DNA of 42,538 nt from an uncultured Pantoea sp. (GTDB lineage Bacteria; Pseudomonadota; Gammaproteobacteria; Enterobacterales; Enterobacteriaceae): contig CAJYKU010000011.1 of the NCBI GenBank assembly GCA_913775175.1, positions 1 through 42,538 of the forward strand, given 5' to 3'. Of the stretch, positions 19,637-26,675 are shown piece by piece (the first letter of the stretch is position 1; each line of letters opens with the position of its first letter). The position numbers and the translations under genes are program-made. Under the pieces are notes generated by a model that was not told the origin of the DNA, ran no database searches, and saw only the letters and a list, made by a program, of their open reading frames with translations.

Positions 19637-20127
19637 TGAATGCTCTCCTTTAGCCGTAACAGGGTAATTTCCCGTAGCTGCACCAGCGTCTCCTGTAATT
19701 CACTTTCGTCACTGTTGTGTAACCTGCGCTGCAACTCTGCCAGCATCTGTGCTGCGCTGCGTCCTGTTGCCCGGATTAAAAACAGCCGACCAAAACGGGC
19801 TTCATACGCCTGATTACCTGCCCGCATAGCACGCTGTTGCTCGTCGTCAGCCTGCTGCATCGCGGACTGCTCCCGCCCTGATAATACCGCCTCCCGGCTT
19901 TTGCCCTGTGGCGCCTGACCAATGCGCGGATGTGCATTTAGTGCCTGTTGCAGCTCCGGCAGCTGCCAGCGCTGCATCAGCTGCTCCGCTTTCTGCTGCA
20001 GTGCCGTCAGGGTAGTAAAGGGACGTGCTGCCACCAGCAACTGCTGCCACTCCGGGATCGCCACACAATGCGCAATAGTCTGCTGTGCCAGCTCAGGCTC
20101 TGCCTGATTAAACTCCGCCAGTTTCAT
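19633..20127 (-). CDS. uraD: 2-oxo-4-hydroxy-4-carboxy-5-ureidoimidazoline (OHCU) decarboxylase
   Basis: 164 residues; decarboxylates OHCU to (S)-allantoin. Catalytic His is H66 in the family signature NAHPRIG. The frame continues upstream for 62 codons inside hpxK, but ATG 20127 is preceded by aggagagaggg, starts the conserved MKLAEFNQA region and lies just after the hpxK stop. A four-base overlap joins it to uraH, the next enzyme pair member. Klebsiella name hpxQ. Confidence 0.94.
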   Translation of the reverse strand: MKLAEFNQAEPELAQQTIAHCVAIPEWQQLLVAARPFTTLTALQQKAEQLMQRWQLPELQQALNAHPRIGQAPQGKSREAVLSGREQSAMQQADDEQQRAMRAGNQAYEARFGRLFLIRATGRSAAQMLAELQRRLHNSDESELQETLVQLREITLLRLKESIQ

Positions 20128-20140
20128 ACCCTCTCTCCTG

Positions 20141-21397
20141 TCAGAGCTGCGCCAGCTGCGTAACCGCCTGCAAATAAGCCTGTACGCCGAGCGCAACATC
20201 GTCCGCCTGTACCGATTCCGCCGGATGATGGCTGATACCGCGATGATTGCGCACAAATAGCATAGCTGCTGGCCAGCGTTCAGCCATGGCAATTGCATCA
20301 TGGCCTGCACCACTTGGCAGCGTCAGCGTGCGCCCCTGCACCCGCTCAACCGCGTCTCCCAGCACCTGCTGCAGCGGCTTATCACAGGCAGTGGCTGCGA
20401 TACGATAATATTCATCCGCGCTAAAACTGATGTTGCGGCGTAGTGCAATCGCCTCTGCCTGCGTCAGCAGCTGCGTCAGCAGCCGTTCCAGTTCAGCATC
20501 TTCCGGCCCGCGAATATCCAGTGACAGCCCGACCTCACCGGGAATAACATTAACTGCGCCAGGCTGACAGCTAAGCGTGCCCACCGTTGCCACCAGAGGC
20601 GACTGCCCGCAGGTTGTCTGTTCAATAAACACCATCCACTCTGCCGCCGCCGCCAGTGCATCCCGGCGGGATCGCATCGGTACGGTACCGGCATGTCCTG
20701 CCTCGCCACGAAAGCAGCAGTTAAGACGCCGCGCACCGTTAATCGCAGTGACCACGCCCAGCGCCAGCCCCGCCTCCTCCAGACAGGGTCCCTGCTCAAT
20801 ATGCAGCTCCAGATAGGCCGCAATATCCCCAGTCTTTCGGGCTGCTTCTGGGATCCGGGCAGGATCCAGTCCGGCATTTTGCATCGCCGCAGCCACGGTA
20901 ATACCGTTGCTATCAGGATGCGTGATCCAGCTCTCCGGCCAGCTGCCAGTCAGACCGCGACTGCCCAGCAGCGTGATACCAAAGCGGGTGCCCTCTTCAT
21001 CGCCAAAGCCAACCACTTCGATCGCCAGCGGGAGTCGCAGCTGCCGGTCATGCAGCCACTGTATCAGTTCAATCGCACTCACCACGCCGAGCATACCGTC
21101 ATAACGTCCCGCATTGCGCACGGTATCAAGATGTGAGCCCAGCAGTAGCGCCGCAGCGCCGGGCTGCTCAGCTTCATAACGACCACAAATATTGCCTACC
21201 GCATCCTGCCAGGTTTGCATACCCGCTGCCTGCATCCACTCTGCCACACGGGCATTGGCGCGCAGATGCTCTGGCGACAGATAAACGCGCGTCAGGCCAC
21301 TCTCACTCTCACTAATCTCTGCCAGCGCATCGCAACGTGCCATGATACGCGCGGCGGCTGATTGCGCCTCCGGGACGCTCATCCGGCATGAATTCAT
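20141..21397 (-). CDS. hpxK: Allantoate amidohydrolase
   Basis: M20-family binuclear metal enzyme that converts allantoate to ureidoglycine plus CO2 and ammonia. 418 residues from the ATG that overlaps the hpxJ stop (ATGA at 21394-21397); a start at 21382 is an alternative, and neither has a strong ribosome site, so coupling to hpxJ is assumed. Metal/catalytic motifs: GSHLDTV (H89, D91), RYDGMLGV (D100), GDEEGTRF (E134, E135), LELHIEQG (H199) and the terminal HHPAESV. E. coli AllC is 411 aa. Supplied with substrate by hpxB. Confidence 0.93.
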   Translation of the reverse strand: MNSCRMSVPEAQSAAARIMARCDALAEISESESGLTRVYLSPEHLRANARVAEWMQAAGMQTWQDAVGNICGRYEAEQPGAAALLLGSHLDTVRNAGRYDGMLGVVSAIELIQWLHDRQLRLPLAIEVVGFGDEEGTRFGITLLGSRGLTGSWPESWITHPDSNGITVAAAMQNAGLDPARIPEAARKTGDIAAYLELHIEQGPCLEEAGLALGVVTAINGARRLNCCFRGEAGHAGTVPMRSRRDALAAAAEWMVFIEQTTCGQSPLVATVGTLSCQPGAVNVIPGEVGLSLDIRGPEDAELERLLTQLLTQAEAIALRRNISFSADEYYRIAATACDKPLQQVLGDAVERVQGRTLTLPSGAGHDAIAMAERWPAAMLFVRNHRGISHHPAESVQADDVALGVQAYLQAVTQLAQL

Positions 21398-22629
21398 ACC
21401 GCACGCCCGTAATGATCCCAGGCAGCCTGCAACGCCGCACCCTGAGGTGTGCGGAAGCCGCAATGTTGCAGTACAGCTTCAAGTGCACTGAGTGTCTGCA
21501 TCACACAATCTTTCCGCGCGTTGTAGCCCATGGTGCCGATGCGCCACACTTTGCCATGCAGCGGGCCAAATGAGGTGCCGATTTCAATGCCAAAATCGTT
21601 CAGCATCAGCTGGCGTATCTGATCACCATTGATGCCTTGCGGGATGATCACACCCAGCACATTATTCATCTTATGCTGCAGGTCGCCAAAGGTCTCCAGC
21701 CCCATACCCTGAATGCCTCGCAACAGCGCATCACCGTGCAGTTTGTGGCGCGCGATAGCATTGTCTACGCCTTCCTGCAAAATAATACGGGCTGCCTCGC
21801 GCGCACCAAACAGGGCGCTGGTGGCTTCAGTGTGGTGATTAAGCCGCTCAGAGCCCCAGTAATCCATAATCATGCCGAGATCAAAATAGTTGGAGTAGAT
21901 CATCTCATCCTCGCCATCCTGATGCACCGCGGTGCGGATGCCCTGCTCCACACATTTGCGTTTGCGGATGATCTCCTCCATCTGCGGGCTTAGCGTAACC
22001 GGTGAAGTCCCTGACGGGCCGCCAAGACACTTCTGCATTCCGGCTGAGACAGCATCGATTCCCCAGGCATCAGTTTCCAGCGCATTGCCTGCCAGTGAAG
22101 CGGTAGTGTCGGTGTAAAGCAGGACGCCATATTTACGGCAAATAGCACCCAGCTCAGCCAGCGGCTGCAGCATGGTGGTCGAGGTGTCGCCCTGTACCGT
22201 CAGCAGCAGCCGTGGCCTGACGCGTTTGACCGCATCTTCAATCTGGTCTGGTGTAAACACATCTCCCCAGGGAACCTCAATGGTGTGAACCTCGGCCCGA
22301 CAGCGACGTGCAATCTCACACAGCAGATGGCCAAAGCGTCCAAAAATCGGCACCAGCACGCGATCGCCAGGACGTATAGCTGAGATCAGAATCGCTTCGA
22401 TACCGGCGCGTGATGTGCCATCAATTAATAATGTCCAGCGATTATCGGTACGGAAAATGCCGCGATAGAGCGCCATTACCTCATTCATGTAGTGCGTCAT
22501 TGCCGGATCGTACTGGCCGATCAGCTGACTCGACATTGCGCGCAGTACACGCGGATCGGCGTTAATAGGACCCGGGCCCATCAGCAGGCGCTGTGGCGGA
22601 TTAATCTGGTCAAACTGATGAATATCCAT
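21394..22629 (-). CDS. hpxJ: (S)-ureidoglycine-glyoxylate aminotransferase (PucG/HpxJ type)
   Basis: 411-residue class V PLP aminotransferase of the AGAT group. PLP Lys is K200 in SAGMQKCLGGPSG. GPGPINADPRVLRAM and SSQLIGQYDPAM are family motifs; Q39 corresponds, by my alignment, to the Gln that specifies ureidoglycine in PucG. It transfers the amino group of unstable ureidoglycine to a keto acid, giving oxalurate and glycine or alanine. The gene sits between the ABC genes (23 bp) and hpxK (4-bp overlap). Confidence 0.92.
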   Translation of the reverse strand: MDIHQFDQINPPQRLLMGPGPINADPRVLRAMSSQLIGQYDPAMTHYMNEVMALYRGIFRTDNRWTLLIDGTSRAGIEAILISAIRPGDRVLVPIFGRFGHLLCEIARRCRAEVHTIEVPWGDVFTPDQIEDAVKRVRPRLLLTVQGDTSTTMLQPLAELGAICRKYGVLLYTDTTASLAGNALETDAWGIDAVSAGMQKCLGGPSGTSPVTLSPQMEEIIRKRKCVEQGIRTAVHQDGEDEMIYSNYFDLGMIMDYWGSERLNHHTEATSALFGAREAARIILQEGVDNAIARHKLHGDALLRGIQGMGLETFGDLQHKMNNVLGVIIPQGINGDQIRQLMLNDFGIEIGTSFGPLHGKVWRIGTMGYNARKDCVMQTLSALEAVLQHCGFRTPQGAALQAAWDHYGRAV

Positions 22630-22652
22630 AGTGAATTCCTTTATGCAAATCT

Positions 22653-23384
22653 CTAAAGGCGTACGGAAGAGATAAACTGCTTCAGTTCAGCGGTCTGTGG
22701 CTGGGCAAACAGGGTTTTACTGTTACCCTGCTCCCATACCCGCCCCTGATGCATAAACACCACCCGATCGCCTACGTCGCGGGCAAAGTTCATTTCATGC
22801 GTGACCAGGATCAGCGTCATACCTTCAGCCGCCAGCTGCTCCAGCACCTTTAACACTTCACCAACCAGTTCGGGATCGAGCGCCGAGGTGATCTCATCGC
22901 ACAGCAATACTTTGGGCTGCATTGCCAGCGCCCGGGCAATTGCCACGCGCTGCTGCTGACCACCAGAGAGACTGGCTGGATAGTAATCCAGCCGTTCGCC
23001 AAGTCCCACTTTCTGTAACATCCGGGTCGCCAGCGTACGGCACTCTGCCGCGCTCTTTTTCAGTACGCGGCGTGGCGCCAGCATGACATTTTCCAGCGCC
23101 GTCATATGAGGAAACAGATTGAAGTTCTGAAACACCATTCCCACTGAGCGGCTGATCTCGCGCGCCTGCGATTCCCGATCGCTGATTGTCATGCCGCCCA
23201 GTTTAATGCTGCCTTCCTGATACCCCTCCAGCCCGTTCATACAGCGCAGCAGCGTACTTTTACCGGAGCCGCTACGACCGATAATTGAGATAACTTCGCC
23301 ATTATCGATATCCAGATCGACGCCTTTCAGCACATGGTTGGTGCCGTAATATTTCTGAACCTGATTAATGGTGATGAGCGGCAT
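22653..23384 (-). CDS. Polar amino-acid-type ABC transporter, ATPase
   Basis: 243 residues. Walker A GRSGSGKST (36-44), signature LSGGQQQ (139-145), Walker B VLLCDE (159-164) followed by ITSALDPE, and the switch His in VTHEMNF. It belongs to the GlnQ/HisP subgroup. Its start overlaps the preceding permease by 20 bp. With two permeases and a binding protein it forms a complete importer in the hpxFGHI position of the Klebsiella allantoate operon. The cargo is probably a purine-derived ureide, by context only. Confidence 0.93.
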   Translation of the reverse strand: MPLITINQVQKYYGTNHVLKGVDLDIDNGEVISIIGRSGSGKSTLLRCMNGLEGYQEGSIKLGGMTISDRESQAREISRSVGMVFQNFNLFPHMTALENVMLAPRRVLKKSAAECRTLATRMLQKVGLGERLDYYPASLSGGQQQRVAIARALAMQPKVLLCDEITSALDPELVGEVLKVLEQLAAEGMTLILVTHEMNFARDVGDRVVFMHQGRVWEQGNSKTLFAQPQTAELKQFISSVRL

Positions 23385-24021
23385 TGAATTTTTTCTCCAG
23401 ATACTGGCTGTAGCGCGACAGCGGATAACACATCAGGAAGTAGCCCAGGGCGACCAGACCAAACACTTTAAAGGGCTGATACGTGACGTTATTTAAGATG
23501 GTGCCTGCTTTGGTCAGCTCGACAAACCCGATAATAGAGGCCAGCGCAGTGCCTTTGATAACCTGCACCGCAAAGCCTACTGTGGGTGCAATACCGATAC
23601 GGATAGCCTGTGGCGCAACCACGCGAAACAGCGTCTGCCCGAAACTCAGTCCCAGACAGCGCGACGCCTCCCATTGTCCTTTGGGTAAAGCACGGATACT
23701 GCCGTACCAGATATCGAGCAGAAACGCGCTGGTGTAGAAAGTGAGCGCCAGTGAAGCGGCGGTCCAGGGCGCTACATCGATGCCAAAAAGTCCCACGCCA
23801 AAAAAGGCAAGAAACAGCTGCATCAGCAGAGGTGTGCCCTGGAACAGCGCAACATAGCCCTTTATCAGGCGCGCAGGCCATTTTCGCTGCAGCAGACGCA
23901 GCAGCAGCAGTGGCAGCGTCACCAGCGTGCCGCCAGCAAACGCCACCAGCGACAATAGCAGCGTCCAGCGCGCCGCCAGCAGCAGATTGCGTAAAATGTC
24001 CCAGTCGGTAAACGTTGTCAT
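23365..24021 (-). CDS. Polar amino-acid-type ABC transporter, permease 2
   Basis: 218 residues from ATG 24021, which overlaps the stop of the other permease (ATGA). HisM/GlnP-type: several membrane segments and the EAA loop region QWEASRCLGLSFGQTLFRVVAPQAIR that docks the ATPase. A seven-codon longer frame exists but the overlap start is the natural one. It forms a heterodimeric pore with the neighbouring permease. Confidence 0.92.
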   Translation of the reverse strand: MTTFTDWDILRNLLLAARWTLLLSLVAFAGGTLVTLPLLLLRLLQRKWPARLIKGYVALFQGTPLLMQLFLAFFGVGLFGIDVAPWTAASLALTFYTSAFLLDIWYGSIRALPKGQWEASRCLGLSFGQTLFRVVAPQAIRIGIAPTVGFAVQVIKGTALASIIGFVELTKAGTILNNVTYQPFKVFGLVALGYFLMCYPLSRYSQYLEKKFNAAHHH

Positions 24022-24683
24022 GCCGCCTGTACCCCAAACCACTTACGTCCCAGCGCCAGCAGCAGCTGCCGCATCACTATCGACAACGCCAGATAGAGCA
24101 GCGTGGTCACCAGATACACCTCAAAGCTTAAAAATGTGCGTGACTGAATCAGGTTTGCGGCAAATGTCAGCTCCTCATATGACACCTGAGAAACCACAGA
24201 AGACCCAAGCATCACAATGATGCACTGGCTGACCAGCGCCGGATAGATACGCTGCAGAGAGGGCGGCAGCACGACACGCAGAAACGTCTGCGTGCGGGTT
24301 AACCCCAACACCCGGCCCGCCTCCCACTGTCCTTTTGGTGTGACCTGAATTCCGGCCCGGATAATCTCTGTGCTGTAAGCGCCAAGATTGATCAGCATCG
24401 CCAGCAGTGCCGCTTCACCCGCTGTGATTTTCAGACCGAGGTTCGGCAGACCAAACACAATAAAAAACAGCTGCACAACAAATGGCGTATTGCGAATCAG
24501 CTCGACATAGATGCCCCACAGCCGGCTGGCCCATCCCGGTTTACCGCTACGCAGTGCCGCGCCAAAAATGCCCAGCGCAACCCCGCCCAGCGTCGCCAGC
24601 ACCGTTAGCTGAATGGTAATCCCCAACCCGGCCAGTAGCTGAGGCCAGTAAGGCCAGAGGTCAGCAAAATTGAGCTGCACCAT
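24018..24683 (-). CDS. Polar amino-acid-type ABC transporter, permease 1
   Basis: 221 residues, HisQ/GlnP family, with hydrophobic spans from about residue 15 onward and the EAA-loop sequence GQWEAGRVLGLTRTQTF. It begins 3 bp after the stop of the binding-protein gene and overlaps permease 2 by four bases, a tight operon arrangement. Confidence 0.93.
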   Translation of the reverse strand: MVQLNFADLWPYWPQLLAGLGITIQLTVLATLGGVALGIFGAALRSGKPGWASRLWGIYVELIRNTPFVVQLFFIVFGLPNLGLKITAGEAALLAMLINLGAYSTEIIRAGIQVTPKGQWEAGRVLGLTRTQTFLRVVLPPSLQRIYPALVSQCIIVMLGSSVVSQVSYEELTFAANLIQSRTFLSFEVYLVTTLLYLALSIVMRQLLLALGRKWFGVQAA

Positions 24684-24686
24684 AAC

Positions 24687-25472
24687 TCAGGCACCCAGAG
24701 CAGTGGGCAGTGGCGCTTTTAACCACTCTTCCGACATCCTGTTCAGCGTACCGTTGTGAATGCCCTGCTCAATCAGTGCATCAACTTTGGCTTTCAGCGC
24801 AGGTTCATTTTTTTTCAGACCAATAAAGCAGGGAGAGTCCTTGAGCATAAACTGTGCGACCGGTGCTTTAGCTGGATTCTGCCGGGCGATCGCGGCCACT
24901 ACCAGATTGCCGGTTGCCACATATTGAACCTGACCAGAGAGATAAGCAGAAAGCGTGGTGTTGTTATCTTCATACCGCTTTATCTGCGCCGCTTTTGGTG
25001 CATCTGCACTCAGTACCATATCCTCTACGGCACCACGCGTCACACCAATCGACTTACCACTTAGCGCGGCAGCATCTTTTAACGTTTCATCTTTGGGACC
25101 AAATACGCCGAGAAAAAAGGGTGCGTAGGCGCGGCTAAAGTCGATCACTTTTTCCCGCTCCGCATTTTTCCCCATACTGGAGATCACCAGATCTACTTTA
25201 TCGGTCTGCAAATAGGGAACGCGGTTGGCACTGGACACCGGCACCAGCTGCAACTTCAGTTTCATCTCTTTGGCCAGATAGCGCGCCATATCGATATCAT
25301 ATCCCTGCGGCTGCAGATCGGTGCCAACCGAACCGAAAGGCGGAAAATCCTGCGGTACAGCAATGCGAATCACGCCGCGTTTCTCGATATCCTGCAGCTG
25401 ATCGGCCATTGCACTGCCTGCCTGAGCCAGCAACAGCGCTGCACCTGCTAATGTCAGTAAAACTTTTTTCAT
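24687..25472 (-). CDS. Periplasmic substrate-binding protein of the ABC transporter (SBP family 3)
   Basis: 261 residues from ATG 25472 (gggg upstream), which begins with a clean signal peptide MKKVLLTLAGAALLLAQAG ending AMA before DQLQ. The mature part has the family-3 pattern GVIRIAVPQDFPPFG and GYDIDMARYLAKEM, as in polar amino-acid binders. The 19 extra in-frame codons upstream would precede the signal peptide and are rejected. First gene of the eight-gene operon; a sigma54 promoter lies 53-68 nt upstream. Ligand unknown; allantoate or a related ureide is the contextual guess. Confidence 0.93.
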   Translation of the reverse strand: MKKVLLTLAGAALLLAQAGSAMADQLQDIEKRGVIRIAVPQDFPPFGSVGTDLQPQGYDIDMARYLAKEMKLKLQLVPVSSANRVPYLQTDKVDLVISSMGKNAEREKVIDFSRAYAPFFLGVFGPKDETLKDAAALSGKSIGVTRGAVEDMVLSADAPKAAQIKRYEDNNTTLSAYLSGQVQYVATGNLVVAAIARQNPAKAPVAQFMLKDSPCFIGLKKNEPALKAKVDALIEQGIHNGTLNRMSEEWLKAPLPTALGA

Positions 25473-25494
25473 TATGCACCCCGATGTTATGATC

Positions 25495-25506
25495 GTGAAA
25501 CAAAAG
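25495..25506 (+). promoter_or_regulatory. Candidate HpxU (RpiR) operator, copy 1
   Basis: The 12-mer gtgaaacaaaag recurs exactly, in opposite orientation, at 26520-26531 next to the hpxU start. Here it lies just downstream of the expected sigma54 transcript start of the ABC operon, where a bound repressor could block elongation. Confidence 0.55.
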
Positions 25507-25524
25507 ATTCCTGACATCAACATC

Positions 25525-25540
25525 TGCAACTAATGTGCCA
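25525..25540 (-). promoter_or_regulatory. Sigma54 promoter of the ABC-hpxJK-uraDH operon
   Basis: Minus strand reads TGGCACATTAGTTGCA, a full match to the -24/-12 consensus TGGCAYRNNNNTTGCW with correct GG-GC spacing. It would start transcription near 25513-25515, about 40 nt before the binding-protein ATG. It implies nitrogen control through RpoN and NtrC. Confidence 0.85.
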
Positions 25541-25629
25541 ATGACAGCTGTGATACTAAATCCGCATACTGGCCAGATTAATCAATGCAGATCAGGAGTA
25601 AAGCGCAGTCATACTGGGGGTAAGCAAGA

Positions 25630-25662
25630 GAACCACAATGGTGCATCGCACCATTTCAGTGC
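25630..25662 (-). promoter_or_regulatory. Tandem NtrC-like enhancer sites
   Basis: Two sites 18 bp apart: gaaccacaatggtgc (25630-25644) matches GCACCA-N3-TGGTGC with one mismatch, and gcaccatttcagtgc (25648-25662) keeps GCAC-N7-GTGC. They lie about 115-150 bp upstream of the sigma54 start, comparable with the enhancer distance at E. coli glnA. Confidence 0.7.
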
Positions 25663-25665
25663 CCT

Positions 25666-26505
25666 TCAGCGGTGTTCCAGTTCATCCAGGCGCTGGTACA
25701 GATCAGCTATCTGATGTATGCGCTGTCGTCCCTGTGACAGGGTTTCGTGCAGCAGAGCATTTGCCAGCAGGTTGATCAGGCTCATCGCTGACCCATAGCT
25801 GTCAAAGGCGGAGACGCTATCAAGCGGGGCCGAGAGCTGCCAGCGTGCCAGCCCCTGTATCCCCTGCGCCTGCGGTTCAGAAAGCGCCAGCAGCGGAATA
25901 TCAAGCTGTTGCAACTGTTGCATCAGCGGGCGCAACAGCCGTGGACGCCGGCGAAAAGCCATAACGATCACCATATCCTGCGGCGTGATATCGACCAGCT
26001 CTTCGCCCAGCGTCTGGCCTGGCTGCGGCAGCACCATGACCTGCGAGCGGGCCTGTAGCAGCTGCTGACGCAGGTGCAGTGCTACCGGATAAGCGTTGCG
26101 CATACCGATGATAAAGATGCGCCGGGCACTGCCCAGCGCGGCAATTACTTCGCTCAGCTGCTGTGTATCAAGGGTATTGACCCACTGCGTCAGATTCGCC
26201 ATTTCCTGTTTATAGTGGCGGGCCAGCAGCGTATTTCCCTGTACCGCATCGCGATTATCTGTCAGAGGCATACCGCTCTGTCGCAGAGTGCGTAGTTCAT
26301 CACGCATATCCCGGTACTTCTCATAGCCAAGACGGCGAAACAGGCGGCTTACCGTAGCTTTGGATACGCCGCTCAGCCGCGCCAGTTCGGCACTGTTATA
26401 GCTGATCAGATCGTCAAAATGATCAAACACAAAATCAGCAATCCGCTGCTCCTGAGGTGACAGCTGTGCATACTGACTGCGCAGACGTTCATCGAGTTGT
26501 TTCAT
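25666..26505 (-). CDS. hpxU: RpiR/MurR-family transcriptional regulator
   Basis: 279 residues: N-terminal RpiR helix-turn-helix (about 1-77, YNSAELARLSGVSKATVSRLF) and a SIS sugar/ligand domain (about 125-260, ARRIFIIGMRNAYPVAL). It lies between the ABC operon and the divergent hpxWXYZ operon, the position of the Klebsiella repressor HpxU that controls both. An identical 12-mer next to both the ABC operon start and its own start is the probable operator. The ligand is unknown; an allantoate-pathway intermediate is likely. Confidence 0.88.
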   Translation of the reverse strand: MKQLDERLRSQYAQLSPQEQRIADFVFDHFDDLISYNSAELARLSGVSKATVSRLFRRLGYEKYRDMRDELRTLRQSGMPLTDNRDAVQGNTLLARHYKQEMANLTQWVNTLDTQQLSEVIAALGSARRIFIIGMRNAYPVALHLRQQLLQARSQVMVLPQPGQTLGEELVDITPQDMVIVMAFRRRPRLLRPLMQQLQQLDIPLLALSEPQAQGIQGLARWQLSAPLDSVSAFDSYGSAMSLINLLANALLHETLSQGRQRIHQIADLYQRLDELEHR

Positions 26506-26519
26506 AGGGCGTCCTGTAA

Positions 26520-26531
26520 CTTTTGTTTCAC
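26520..26531 (-). promoter_or_regulatory. Candidate HpxU (RpiR) operator, copy 2
   Basis: Minus strand reads gtgaaacaaaag, identical to the copy at 25495-25506. It is 15-26 nt upstream of the hpxU start, so autoregulation is plausible. The 8-bp inverted repeat gttccact/agtggaac (26549-26580) lies next to it, and the palindrome ttatgtttacataa (26590-26603) follows. Confidence 0.5.
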
Positions 26532-26574
26532 CAACCCTAGCATAAATCGTTCCACTCTCCGCTGGCGATAAAAG

Positions 26575-26590
26575 TGGAACAGCTCTTGCT
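26575..26590 (+). promoter_or_regulatory. Candidate sigma54 promoter of hpxWXYZ
   Basis: TGGAACAGCTCTTGCT matches TGGCAYRNNNNTTGCW except for one base (C to A) with correct spacing. The predicted start is near 26602, just before a strong hairpin and about 75 nt upstream of hpxW. Confidence 0.65.
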
Positions 26591-26605
26591 TATGTTTACA
26601 TAAAA

Positions 26606-26647
26606 GATCCCGGAGCAGCCGTGTTAGCGCTCTGCTGCTCCGGGATC
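26606..26647 (+). promoter_or_regulatory. 13-bp perfect hairpin at the 5' end of the hpxW leader
   Basis: gatcccggagcag (26606-26618) pairs perfectly with ctgctccgggatc (26635-26647) around a 16-nt loop. No U-tract follows, so it is not a plain terminator. It would form at the very 5' end of the predicted transcript, 18 nt before the hpxW ribosome site. Confidence 0.7.
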
Positions 26648-26675
26648 TGCAAACAGAACCGCTCAGGGAGTGACT

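Noticed and set aside
26469..26483. gcatactgactgcgc as an NtrC site for hpxW
   Set aside because: Two of eight key half-site bases mismatch and it lies inside hpxU; too weak to call.
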